The notes below the pieces were generated by a model. That model saw only the letters and a program-made list of their open reading frames with translations, ran no database searches and was not told where the DNA came from. Positions 17,557 through 25,331 of a stretch of 37,467 bases of DNA are shown here, piece by piece; position 1 is the stretch's first letter; each line of letters opens with the position of its first letter. The stretch is from positions 1 through 37,467 of the forward strand of contig DATHVH010000226.1 of the NCBI GenBank assembly GCA_035461405.1, in the 5' to 3' direction. This stretch comes from Anditalea sp035461405. GTDB taxonomy: Bacteria; Bacteroidota; Bacteroidia; Cytophagales; Cyclobacteriaceae. A program made the translations under genes and the position numbers.

Positions 17557-17668
17557 CAACTTTGTTCCCAACAATATCACAAAAAACAATTAAATCTTAA
17601 ACTATAAAATTTAGAAATCATGATCAGGAACAGTGTAAAATTAATCGGAAGAATTGGGAACAAAGTTG
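17557..17668. repeat. 15-bp perfect inverted repeat bracketing the ssb start codon
   Basis: CAACTTTGTTCCCAA (17557-17571) is repeated in inverted form as TTGGGAACAAAGTTG (17654-17668). The left arm lies in the leader of ssb and the right arm in codons 12-17. In mRNA the arms could pair and place the ribosome binding site and ATG (17620) in an 82-base loop. A shorter related copy, TGGGAACA, follows at about 17685. Confidence 0.6.
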
Positions 17669-17961
17669 AAGTTAGAGTTTTCGATGGGAACAGAAAAATG
17701 GCAATATTAAGCCTGGCCACCAATGAAAGTAGAAAGAACAAGCTAGGTGAATGGACTACAGATACGCAATGGCATAATCTCGTGGCATGGGGAAAGCAGG
17801 CTGAATACTTAGAAGCAAACACGGATAAAGGCACGGAGATATCCATAGAAGGCAGGTTAGTAAATAAGTCATATACTGATAAGCAGGGAGTAAAAAAATA
17901 CGTCACAGAAGTGGTTATTAATGAAGTGGCCGTCATGGAAAAAGAAATTGAAAAAGCATAG
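17620..17961 (+). CDS. ssb: Single-stranded DNA-binding protein, short form
   Basis: OB-fold protein that coats single-stranded DNA in replication, recombination and repair. The fold is clear: NSVKLIGRIGNKVEVR, LATNES, the signature TQWHNLVAWGKQAEYLEA, and IEGRLVNKSYTDKQGVKKYVTEVVINEV. At 113 residues it ends right after the OB fold and lacks the usual disordered linker and acidic tip (DDIPF-like), by which SSB recruits partner proteins. This suggests an accessory SSB, with the main one elsewhere, although short SSBs are not rare in this phylum. It stands alone, with inverted repeats upstream and a terminator-like hairpin downstream. Confidence 0.92.
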   Translation: MIRNSVKLIGRIGNKVEVRVFDGNRKMAILSLATNESRKNKLGEWTTDTQWHNLVAWGKQAEYLEANTDKGTEISIEGRLVNKSYTDKQGVKKYVTEVVINEVAVMEKEIEKA

Positions 17962-17974
17962 GTGAAAATTTAAC

Positions 17975-18003
17975 AAGGGGCAGTTAACCTGCCCCTTTAT
18001 TTC
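17975..18003 (+). terminator. Terminator-like hairpin after ssb
   Basis: AAGGGGCAG (17975-17983) pairs perfectly with CTGCCCCTT (17989-17997) across loop TTAAC. The following T tract is short and broken by A, so termination may be partial. Confidence 0.7.
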
Positions 18004-18200
18004 ATGCCTTAATTTTTGCTATTACATTTAAAAAAACTGTATTACAAAATATTATTTTATTTTTTATCCTTTTATTAATCTTTTTAGCGATTTAAAATTC
18101 ATTTATTAAAATTTATTTTTATAATTTCCCATCAAAATTGGAGGCGTTTAGAGTATCTATCCCCTTTGTTTTTGATCTATAACATAGAATAAATTAAAAA

Positions 18201-20597
18201 TTGAAGAAAATTCTTCCATATTTCAAGTTTGACTTGACCTACCTATTTAGGAAATTGATCAATTTTCTGACATGTGGCATTGTATTGATGTTGCTCACCG
18301 GCATGCAAGATAATTCTACCACATCTCCTCAAGTGAGAGAGACTATCTATAAAGTGGACAGCTTAAATACTTGGGTAGAACAAAACATAGAACATGAAAT
18401 ATTTCTAAGCCAAAATATTTCACGGGATGCACTCATTTTGGCCACAGCTATAAATTATGAAAAAGGGGAAACAGAAGCGCTCATAAATCTGGGTTGGATC
18501 AGTTACCGCCAAGACAACTATGATAAAGCATTAGAGTATTCTTTGGAAGCATACCTTAAGGCAAGCCAGCTAAATGATCCCCGCACTAATATAAGAGCCG
18601 CTTTTAATGTAGGAGCTATATACAGTGATGGCAGTAAAGACCACCTGTCAGCCCTACAATATATGAATTATGCCCTGGAAGAAAGTGTAAAAATCCAAGA
18701 TGATAACTATACTATCCGGGCGATGAATAATATTGCATATCTATATTATGTTTTAGGTGATTATGATAATGCGCTCAGTACACTCAATGAACTTACCGTC
18801 AACAAAGCAGATAAATTTACCCCTCTTTTCAAAGGGTTTTCCTTTAGAACCTATGGTGACATTTATCTCGCTCAAGGAAGCAATAAGAAAGCGTTGGAAA
18901 GTTTTTTACAAGCATATGCTCTATTAAAAAAGGCTAAATCCAAATCCTCCCAGGTTTCATGTAATGTTAGACTGGGAAAACTTTATATTGAAGAAGGTGA
19001 TTATGACCGCGCTGAGGCCTATCTTAAAGAGGGTATAGCCATCAGTCTAGATCAGGAGTATAAAGATCATACGGTAGCGTTATTTAATGAATTGGCAAAC
19101 CTTCACGCAATACAGAATAATTGGGAAGAGGCCTATAACTATAAAAGGCTTTATGCTTCGTGGTCAGACTCACTATCCAATCAGGTGAACTCCAAGAATA
19201 TGGGCAGAATGGAAGCGAAATTTGATTTTGACCAAAAGCTGCGTGAAGTGAATTCTGAGATAAAAACCAAAGAATTGTTAGCTAAAGAACAGCTTAAAAA
19301 ACAGATTTATAAAAGAAACATATTTGTCTTTTCTTCTGGTTTCATGCTTTGTCTTATAGTCTTAACCCTTATAAGCCTAAGACGAATCAAAAGAGCAAAG
19401 GCGGCAGCAGAGCGGGCAAATAATGCCAAATCAGATTTTATTTCGGTTATGAGCCATGAAATCCGAACCCCTTTAAATGGAGTAATAGGCTTTTCGGAAT
19501 TACTGTCATCCACGCCCCTTAATAATGAACAACAGCAGTATGTTGGTCTAATTAACCAATCTGCCCATTCTTTGATAGATATTATTAATGATATTCTTGA
19601 TTTTTCTAAAATAGAAGCGGGTAAGATGAAAATGGAACTTTCCCCTACTAACTTGGAAACGCTGGGTTCCTCCTCTATAGATTTGATAGCATTCCAGGCT
19701 TACCAAAAAAATGTATCTCTGAACTTTACTATCACTAAAGACACGCCTCCTCTCGTACTGGCTGACGAACTGAGGTTGAAACAGGTAATGATAAACTTGT
19801 TGGGTAATGCGATTAAGTTTACGGAAAAGGGGGAAATTGAACTTAAGATTGAAAAAATCCTAGACCTTGAAAAAAATTACTGTCTCATAAGGTTTTCTGT
19901 TAGAGATACTGGTATAGGGATCTCTGAGCATAACAAAGAAAAGATATTTGAAGCATTTTCTCAGGAAGACAATTCTACCACCAGAAAATATGGGGGTACG
20001 GGTTTAGGGCTTACCATATCCAACAGGATATTGGCACTAATGGGATCGAGATTGGCATTAGTAAGTGAAATAGGATCAGGAAGTACTTTCTTTTGTGACC
20101 TTAAATTAGAACAGCTTGATCATACGCTCGAAGTTCACCTCAAACAGGATGATGCTGAAAATAAAACACAAATTACTGAATTTGAAGCTGCTGAGCTTTT
20201 ATCTGAGCTAGAAGTAAATATTTTGATAGCTGAAGACAACCCAGTAAACATGTTGCTCACCAAAAAGCTGATAAGGCAATTTATACCAAAAGCACAGATA
20301 TTTGAAGCCCCCGATGGAAAAGAGGCCGTAAATATTTTCTTGAAAAAGCATCTCGATTTAATTCTTATGGATATACAGATGCCGAATCTAAATGGTTATG
20401 AGGCAACCCAGAAAATCAGACAAATGCAAGAGGAAACTTCATCGCTTCCAATCATAGCCTTAACCGCAAGTGCTTTACCTGGGGAAAAGGAAAAATGTCT
20501 GCAGGCTGGGTTAAATGATTATGCCACCAAGCCGTTGGATAAAAAGATTCTTTTGAATCTACTGTCTAAGTATCTGTTGGTGGCGGTGGCGAAGTAG
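18201..20597 (+). CDS. Hybrid sensor histidine kinase with TPR sensor region
   Basis: 798-residue two-component hybrid kinase. A TTG start is used; the first ATG (M30) would cut into the N-terminal hydrophobic segment. Order of parts: N-terminal membrane/signal segment (about 15-35), TPR-type repeats (about 70-330, e.g. GWISYRQDNYDKALEYSLEA), a second membrane segment (about 373-393), HisKA with phospho-acceptor H419 (MSHEIRTPLNG), HATPase with N box (LLGNAIKF), DTGIGI and GGTGLGL, then a receiver with phospho-acceptor D724 (LMDIQMP) and KPLD. The TPRs therefore probably face the periplasm and sense a protein or peptide. No cognate output regulator is adjacent. Repeat-rich DNA begins right after the stop. 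Confidence 0.92.
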   Translation: MKKILPYFKFDLTYLFRKLINFLTCGIVLMLLTGMQDNSTTSPQVRETIYKVDSLNTWVEQNIEHEIFLSQNISRDALILATAINYEKGETEALINLGWISYRQDNYDKALEYSLEAYLKASQLNDPRTNIRAAFNVGAIYSDGSKDHLSALQYMNYALEESVKIQDDNYTIRAMNNIAYLYYVLGDYDNALSTLNELTVNKADKFTPLFKGFSFRTYGDIYLAQGSNKKALESFLQAYALLKKAKSKSSQVSCNVRLGKLYIEEGDYDRAEAYLKEGIAISLDQEYKDHTVALFNELANLHAIQNNWEEAYNYKRLYASWSDSLSNQVNSKNMGRMEAKFDFDQKLREVNSEIKTKELLAKEQLKKQIYKRNIFVFSSGFMLCLIVLTLISLRRIKRAKAAAERANNAKSDFISVMSHEIRTPLNGVIGFSELLSSTPLNNEQQQYVGLINQSAHSLIDIINDILDFSKIEAGKMKMELSPTNLETLGSSSIDLIAFQAYQKNVSLNFTITKDTPPLVLADELRLKQVMINLLGNAIKFTEKGEIELKIEKILDLEKNYCLIRFSVRDTGIGISEHNKEKIFEAFSQEDNSTTRKYGGTGLGLTISNRILALMGSRLALVSEIGSGSTFFCDLKLEQLDHTLEVHLKQDDAENKTQITEFEAAELLSELEVNILIAEDNPVNMLLTKKLIRQFIPKAQIFEAPDGKEAVNIFLKKHLDLILMDIQMPNLNGYEATQKIRQMQEETSSLPIIALTASALPGEKEKCLQAGLNDYATKPLDKKILLNLLSKYLLVAVAK

Positions 20598-20628
20598 GTA
20601 GAAAAAGTCATAAGTGAATAAAATAGAA

Positions 20629-20661
20629 GGAAGACGGGAGACAGAAAACCGATGACCGAAG
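20629..20661 (+). repeat. Dispersed intergenic repeat, copy 1 (GACGG...GACCGAAG)
   Basis: Contains GAAGACGGGAGAC and ends in ATGACCGAAG. The reverse complement of 37336-37362 carries the matching GACGGAAGACGGATGACCGA plus AG. The two copies differ by a short insertion and a few substitutions. Confidence 0.6.
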
Positions 20662-20684
20662 ATGTGATGCTGCACAATGAATGC

Positions 20685-20789
20685 TGAGTCTCCAAACTCA
20701 CGGAATATAAAAAATATTATTGCCTCGAGTCAGAGACTCGGTCCACCTGGTGCAAGGTCGGAGACCTACCACAACGGATGCTGTTGTGG
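20685..20789. repeat. Cluster of four short palindromes
   Basis: Four hairpin-type palindromes follow each other: TGAGT/ACTCA (20685-20700), CGAGTC-AGA-GACTCG (20726-20740), AGGTC-GGA-GACCT (20755-20767) and CCACAAC/GTTGTGG (20769-20789). Units two and three share the core layout arm-(A/G)GA-GAC. They look like REP-type elements rather than terminators, as no T run follows. Confidence 0.7.
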
Positions 20790-20873
20790 CAATTGCTTCA
20801 TTCTTTGAATATTGTTATTTCTTTAGATTAGGTATATTAGATGTAAAGCCAACTTTTCACAAGTCAGAACCTG

Positions 20874-21192
20874 TCCCGTGAGGAACGAAACGGGAGACCT
20901 GGCACAATGGGAAAATGGTTTTTAGCCACAAAGGACTAAGGCACAAAGTTTTGGTAGGATAGGGATAATAAAGAAATAAAAAAAGAGAGAGGTATACAGT
21001 AAACTTAGATCGAGTCAGAGACACGGAACCAAGGGTAAGTCCCGGCCACGTAGTGGTCCAATCTTTGTAGCCAGGGGTGCAGCCCCTGGTATCGTTTCAG
21101 ATTTAAAATTTTGTTTTGGCTAAGAAAATGGTTGGTTTTGGGGGTTATCTGCCGCCAAAACCCAAATGGGATTGGTCTGATTTGAAAATCAG
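20874..21192. repeat. Second set of palindromes, including a REP-like hairpin
   Basis: TCCCGT/ACGGGA (20874-20879 and 20890-20895); CGAGTCAGAGACACG (21011-21025), a one-mismatch direct copy of 20726-20740; GGCCAC/GTGGTCC (about 21044-21059); CCAGGGG-TGCAG-CCCCTGG (21071-21089); GGTTTTGG/CCAAAACC (21134-21162); and CTGATTT-GA-AAATCAG (21177-21192). The CCAGGGG unit, preceded by TTTGTAG, resembles REP sequences associated with RAYT transposases. No such transposase gene is in the window. Confidence 0.65.
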
Positions 21193-21247
21193 CATATGCC
21201 TGGATTGATATTAATAGTAAAGATACATTGAATCTGATGCTCAATAA

Positions 21248-21554
21248 TTACCTTAGTAAATCTCTAATTATTATTGTCCAAATCACTTCGTCAGAAATGT
21301 TATCATATTCGTGAGCTATTCTGTTTCTAGTCGCAATTATTTGTCTTGCGTTCTCTATTTTTATATTTGTGTTTTTGTAATTTGTTATTCTGTTAAATAG
21401 CTTCTCCAATAATTTCAATATTTCGCTCTACCGCCTTTTTTGTCTTAAAATCCTTTTGAAATTCAAAAAAATCTCTTTTTTCAGGAAGAAAGTCATAAAT
21501 CTCATCAATTGACCTTAAGATATCCTCAAGCCAAGCGTTTATTTTGTTATCCAT
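21248..21554 (-). pseudogene. Decayed HepT-like (DUF86) toxin gene
   Basis: Reading from the ATG at 21554, the first frame gives MDNKINAWLEDILRSIDEIY to NIEIIGEAI, then stops. One base further on, the HepT sequence continues (NRITNYKNTNIKIENARQII), followed by ATRNRIAHEYDN and SDEVIWTIIIRDL, including the RNxxxHxY-type catalytic motif. The break is at about 21395 (one extra T). A second break at about 21255 may restore the first frame (KVIIEH). HepT proteins are RNases paired with MNT nucleotidyltransferases. Two frame breaks argue for a dead gene, unless one is a sequencing error. Confidence 0.8.
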
Positions 21555-21606
21555 AAAGTACAACTTTTGACTCGTCAATTTCCTTCCTGAAATATGAAAT
21601 TTTCAT
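21547..21606 (-). pseudogene. C-terminal remnant of an MNT-type nucleotidyltransferase (HepT partner)
   Basis: Just upstream of the hepT start, one frame reads MKISYFRKEIDESKVVLYG and stops, overlapping the hepT ATG by 8 bases (TATGGATAA). The ending ...SKVVLYG and the overlap are what I expect for the C-terminus of a minimal nucleotidyltransferase antitoxin in MNT/HepT operons. The catalytic N-terminal part is absent: an in-frame stop lies a few codons upstream and no GSxxxGxxxxxSD motif is found. Assignment rests on a short stretch and on context. Confidence 0.5.
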
Positions 21607-21756
21607 AGCTAATAAATAGTAATTACAAATTTACAATTTTTCCGTGAGTTCTATTTTAGCATTTGCCACTACCATTAATATCCATTCTATAGACATATAA
21701 ATAAGGCCACCATTTAGGGTAGCCATATTTAATTTTAGCAAAACATTTCTACACCC

Positions 21757-22299
21757 TTACCCCTCTACCTTCTGAATAATTATATTATGGTTGGTGTAGA
21801 TACAGACATCTGCTGCTATACCTAGGCTTTCCCTGACCATCTCTTCAGCAGATAGCTGCGGAGCAAATTTCTTCATAGCTCGGGCCGCTGACTGTGCATA
21901 CATACTTCCGGAACCAATGGTGGCGATATACTCATCAGGCTCGATGACATCACCTGTACCTGATATGATAAGGATATCTTCGCTATCCGCCACGATCATC
22001 ATCGCTTCCAATTTACTTAGCATCCGGTCAGTACGCCACTCTTTGGCCAGTTCTACAGCTGCTCTCTTCATATTATTATTAAAGGAACCCAGCTTCTCTT
22101 CAAATTTTTCCAAAAGGGTAAATGCATCTGCAGTAGATCCGGCAAATCCGGTTACGATCTTACCGCCCTGAAGCTTTCTTAATTTATTGACACTGCTTTT
22201 AGCCACTGTATTGCCCAGTGTAGCCTGTCCATCAGCACCTATGACTACTTCCCCGTTATGTTTAATGGCCACTACCGTGGTCGATCTCATTTTTTCCAT
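21757..22299 (-). CDS. hslV: ATP-dependent protease subunit HslV
   Basis: Proteolytic component of the HslUV (ClpYQ) protease, a dodecameric threonine peptidase activated by HslU. Family motifs are clear: STTVVAIKHNG with the catalytic N-terminal Thr (T7 after processing), GADGQATLGNTV, GFAGSTADAFTL, ELAKEWRTDRML and IYTNHNI. At 180 residues it is full length. A second possible start is M4, three codons later. hslU is not in the window, unlike in many bacteria where the two are adjacent. Confidence 0.96.
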   Translation of the reverse strand: MEKMRSTTVVAIKHNGEVVIGADGQATLGNTVAKSSVNKLRKLQGGKIVTGFAGSTADAFTLLEKFEEKLGSFNNNMKRAAVELAKEWRTDRMLSKLEAMMIVADSEDILIISGTGDVIEPDEYIATIGSGSMYAQSAARAMKKFAPQLSAEEMVRESLGIAADVCIYTNHNIIIQKVEG

Positions 22300-22417
22300 T
22301 TCTGATTTTCTGTTTTGTGGTTTTAGAAGACCACCTCCTATGGGACGGTCAACAAAATATTTACTTTCCGATTATCTAAAAGGTAAGCTACACTACTATC
22401 AAAAGGTATACTAAAGC

Positions 22418-22445
22418 AAAAAGTCCCGATAAATCAGGACTTTTT
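22418..22445 (-). terminator. Terminator after pdhC (hairpin can work in both directions)
   Basis: AAAAAGTCC (22418-22426) pairs with GGACTTTTT (22437-22445); an inner GAT/ATC pairing extends the stem. On the minus strand it lies about 20 bases after the pdhC stop and ends in a T run. Confidence 0.8.
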
Positions 22446-22465
22446 GACAGGCATTTATATATAAC

Positions 22466-24220
22466 TTAAATCAAAATTCTAACCGGATCTTCCAACAGGC
22501 TCTTGAAAGTCTGAAGGAATGCTGACCCTACAGCTCCATCTACCACCCTGTGGTCACATGAAAGAGTCACCTTCATCACATTTCCAATCTGCATCTGACC
22601 ATTTTTCACGATCACTGTTTCCTTGATCCCGCCTATTGCCATGATACAGGCATCAGGAGGATTTACTATGGCAGTAAACTCATCTATACCAAACATGCCT
22701 AGATTAGAGATAGTGAAGGTATTGCCTTCCCAGTCTTTAGGCTGTAATTCCTTGTTTTTAGCTTTTCCGCCCAGGCTCTTAGCTTCCTGAGAAATCTGAG
22801 AAAGTGATTTGTTATCTGCAAAGCGGATTACAGGTACCAAAAGTCCTTCTTCCACTGCTACAGCCATACCTATATGGATATGAGCGTTATACCTTATTTT
22901 ATCACCAAGCCAGGAAGAATTTACCTTAGGATGCTGACGAAGGGCGGATGCCACTGCCTTAATGACCATATCATTAAAAGAAATCTTCACGGGGGCAATT
23001 TCATTCATGCTCTTACGGGCTTCAATAGCTTTGTCCATATTGATTTCCATCGTCAGATAGAAATGGGGAGCAGTAAATTTACTTTCTGCCAGACGCTTAG
23101 CTATTGTTTTTCTCATTTGAGAAACTTTCTCTTCTTTATAGGACTCCTCTCCTACTGCCGCCTGGGCTACTGCTGGCTGACTCGGTGTACTGGCAGCAGG
23201 TTTAGCTTTAGCTGGATCAAATTGTTCAATATCTTTTCGGACAATTCTGCCACCCTCACCTGTACCTTTCACTAGAGATATATCATAGCCTTTCTCTTCG
23301 GCCATTTTTTTAGCTAGTGGAGAAGCTTTTAATCTCCCACCATCTGATGATCCATTGGTACTCGACTTTTCTTCGGGAGTAGTTTTTGGCTGATCATATC
23401 CTTCCTTACTCGATTCTTCATTGGAAGTTTTATCGGCACTTGGCTTAGCCTCTGGTTTCTTCTCATCACTGGAAGATTTTTCAGATTTTTTGGATGACTT
23501 ACCTTTATGAGCCTGAAGCAGCTTTTCATAATCTGCTCCTTCTTCACCTATAATGGCTATCACCCCATCAATTTCTACTGAATCGCCTTCTTCCACTCCT
23601 ATGTAAAGTAAAACCCCGTCTTCGTAGGACTCCAGCTCCATAGTAGCCTTGTCAGTTTCTACCTCAGCAAGGATATCACCGGATTTCACCTCGTCACCGA
23701 CTTTCTTAAGCCAGCTAGCGATCGTACCTTCCTGCATGGTATCACTCATTTTTGGCATAGTGATCAGGTTGGCATTGATATCTGAGGTGTCTACTTCTTC
23801 AGACTCGCCTTCATCAGCAGATTCATCTTCTGATTCAGAAGAGTCTTTATCGGAAGACCCCTTTTCAGCAGATTCTTTTTCAGATGACTCCTCTTTCTCA
23901 CCTTTCTCCTGATCAGCTGAAGCCTCTTCTTTTGAAGACCCGCTGCTTCCAGCTTCTTTTAACAAATCATCTATATTTTCACCCTTCTCCCCTATGATGG
24001 CAATTACACCATTTACAGGAACGGAATCTTTCTCTTCTACGCCAATATGCAGCAAAGTACCTTCCTCGTATGACTCCAGTTCCATTGTGGCTTTGTCGGT
24101 CTCCACCTCGGCTAGAATATCACCAGGCTTCACTTCGTCACCTACTTTTTTTAACCAAGCTGCGATTACCCCTTCTTCCATGGTATCGCTCATTTTGGGC
24201 ATTCGTATTATTTCGGCCAT
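22466..24220 (-). CDS. pdhC: Pyruvate dehydrogenase complex E2, dihydrolipoamide acetyltransferase
   Basis: Core acyltransferase that moves acetyl groups from E1-bound lipoate to CoA. Domains in order: lipoyl domain 1 (about 2-78, VETDKATMELESY with the lipoylated Lys), an acidic S/E/K/D linker, lipoyl domain 2 (about 153-230, same motif), a second linker, the peripheral subunit-binding domain (about 300-337, ASPLAKKMAEEKG and GTGEGGRIVRKDI), and the catalytic domain (about 360-584) with the DHRVVDG motif at 556-562 (catalytic H557). Residues near FTISNLGMFGID also match the pyruvate type. E1 and E3 genes are not adjacent. A 2-oxo acid complex other than pyruvate is possible but less likely. 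Confidence 0.93.
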   Translation of the reverse strand: MAEIIRMPKMSDTMEEGVIAAWLKKVGDEVKPGDILAEVETDKATMELESYEEGTLLHIGVEEKDSVPVNGVIAIIGEKGENIDDLLKEAGSSGSSKEEASADQEKGEKEESSEKESAEKGSSDKDSSESEDESADEGESEEVDTSDINANLITMPKMSDTMQEGTIASWLKKVGDEVKSGDILAEVETDKATMELESYEDGVLLYIGVEEGDSVEIDGVIAIIGEEGADYEKLLQAHKGKSSKKSEKSSSDEKKPEAKPSADKTSNEESSKEGYDQPKTTPEEKSSTNGSSDGGRLKASPLAKKMAEEKGYDISLVKGTGEGGRIVRKDIEQFDPAKAKPAASTPSQPAVAQAAVGEESYKEEKVSQMRKTIAKRLAESKFTAPHFYLTMEINMDKAIEARKSMNEIAPVKISFNDMVIKAVASALRQHPKVNSSWLGDKIRYNAHIHIGMAVAVEEGLLVPVIRFADNKSLSQISQEAKSLGGKAKNKELQPKDWEGNTFTISNLGMFGIDEFTAIVNPPDACIMAIGGIKETVIVKNGQMQIGNVMKVTLSCDHRVVDGAVGSAFLQTFKSLLEDPVRILI

Positions 24221-24342
24221 AAGCTTATTAGTTGCAAATCTTTATTAAGGAGTTCAAAAATAGTTTTTAAATGTCTTTATTCAAATTTAATAGTAGTATT
24301 TTCATGATTCAAAATGCTATTAATATCAACAAAAGTGAATTA

Positions 24343-25302
24343 ATGCCAATAGTAAGAAATATAACCTATCATAATCCCCGAATGCTTTTCAATGGTCACC
24401 TTCAGACCATTTTCCCTGCCCTGTTCAGAAAATCCATCCCTCTTCCTTTTACAACGGAACGTATAATTACTCCCGATGACGATTTTATAGACTTGGACTG
24501 GCTTAAGAATAACAACAGTAAACTGGTGATCATCAGTCATGGACTCGAAGGGAACAGCCGCAGACCCTATATGCTTGGCATGGCCAATACCTTTTATTTC
24601 AAGGGGTATGATATACTTTGTTGGAACTTTAGAGGATGCAGTGAAGAAATTAATAAAAAATCAATTTTCTATAATTCAGGATCTACTTATGATCTGGAAA
24701 CCGTAATAAAACATGCCTCTGGGGACTATCAAGAAATTTACTTGATCGGATTCAGTTTAGGAGGTAACTTAACCTTAAAGTATCTCGGAGAAGAAAGGGA
24801 AAGGGATCCACGGATCAAAAAGGCTGTAACCATTTCCGTTCCCCTACATCTGGAGAGCTCTTGCGAGAAAATTTCAAATGGGCAGAATACCATATATTCA
24901 CAGCGCTTTCTTAAATCATTAAAATTAAAAATTGTCAAGAAAGCGGTCCTGTATCCCGATGAAATCCAAGTTCAGGACCTTAGGAAATTAAAATCTCTAC
25001 TCGATTTTGACAATATTTATACAGGGCCCCTACACGGTTATAAAGATGCACACGATTACTATGAGCAGTGCTCCTCCCTGTATTATCTGGAAGGAATAAA
25101 GATCCCTTCCCTGATACTGAATGCCCAAAATGACCCATTTTTAAGTGCTAAATGCTTTCCGATTAATTTAGGAAACAGCCTGGAAAATGTATTTATGGAA
25201 TTCCCTAAACAGGGAGGGCACGTCGGCTTCAGCCCCCGCAGCAGCGGTGATAATTACTGGTCTGAAAAAAGAGCACTTGAATTTATCAGTTCAGATAGGT
25301 AA
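24343..25302 (+). CDS. YheT-like alpha/beta hydrolase
   Basis: Predicted cytoplasmic esterase-type alpha/beta hydrolase of unknown substrate. The family opening PRMLFNGHLQTIFPALFR follows directly on MPIVRNITYHN, so I chose the ATG at 24343; an in-frame ATG at 24271 would add 24 unrelated residues. Motifs: oxyanion region ISHGLEGNSRRPYM, nucleophile elbow GFSLGGN, acid in LNAQNDPFL, and the catalytic His in GGHVGF. These match the COG0429/YheT group. Divergent from pdhC. The next gene begins 29 bases after its stop, so a shared transcript with the SRAP and MBL genes is plausible. Confidence 0.87.
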   Translation: MPIVRNITYHNPRMLFNGHLQTIFPALFRKSIPLPFTTERIITPDDDFIDLDWLKNNNSKLVIISHGLEGNSRRPYMLGMANTFYFKGYDILCWNFRGCSEEINKKSIFYNSGSTYDLETVIKHASGDYQEIYLIGFSLGGNLTLKYLGEERERDPRIKKAVTISVPLHLESSCEKISNGQNTIYSQRFLKSLKLKIVKKAVLYPDEIQVQDLRKLKSLLDFDNIYTGPLHGYKDAHDYYEQCSSLYYLEGIKIPSLILNAQNDPFLSAKCFPINLGNSLENVFMEFPKQGGHVGFSPRSSGDNYWSEKRALEFISSDR

Positions 25303-25331
25303 ATTCAGAAATTATTTTAACCATTTCATCT

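Larger units (their letters stand above)
20598..21247. other. Repeat-rich intergenic region
   Basis: About 650 bases with no credible gene. They hold a copy of a dispersed intergenic repeat (20629-20661), a cluster of short palindromes (20685-20789), further palindromes (20874-21192) and, at the right end, the border of the decayed hepT. The base composition is visibly richer in G and C than the surrounding intergenic DNA. Confidence 0.75.

Noticed and set aside
21005..21244. 79-codon minus-strand frame in the palindrome region
   Set aside because: Its sequence is explained by the palindromes and it has no protein-like composition or start context.
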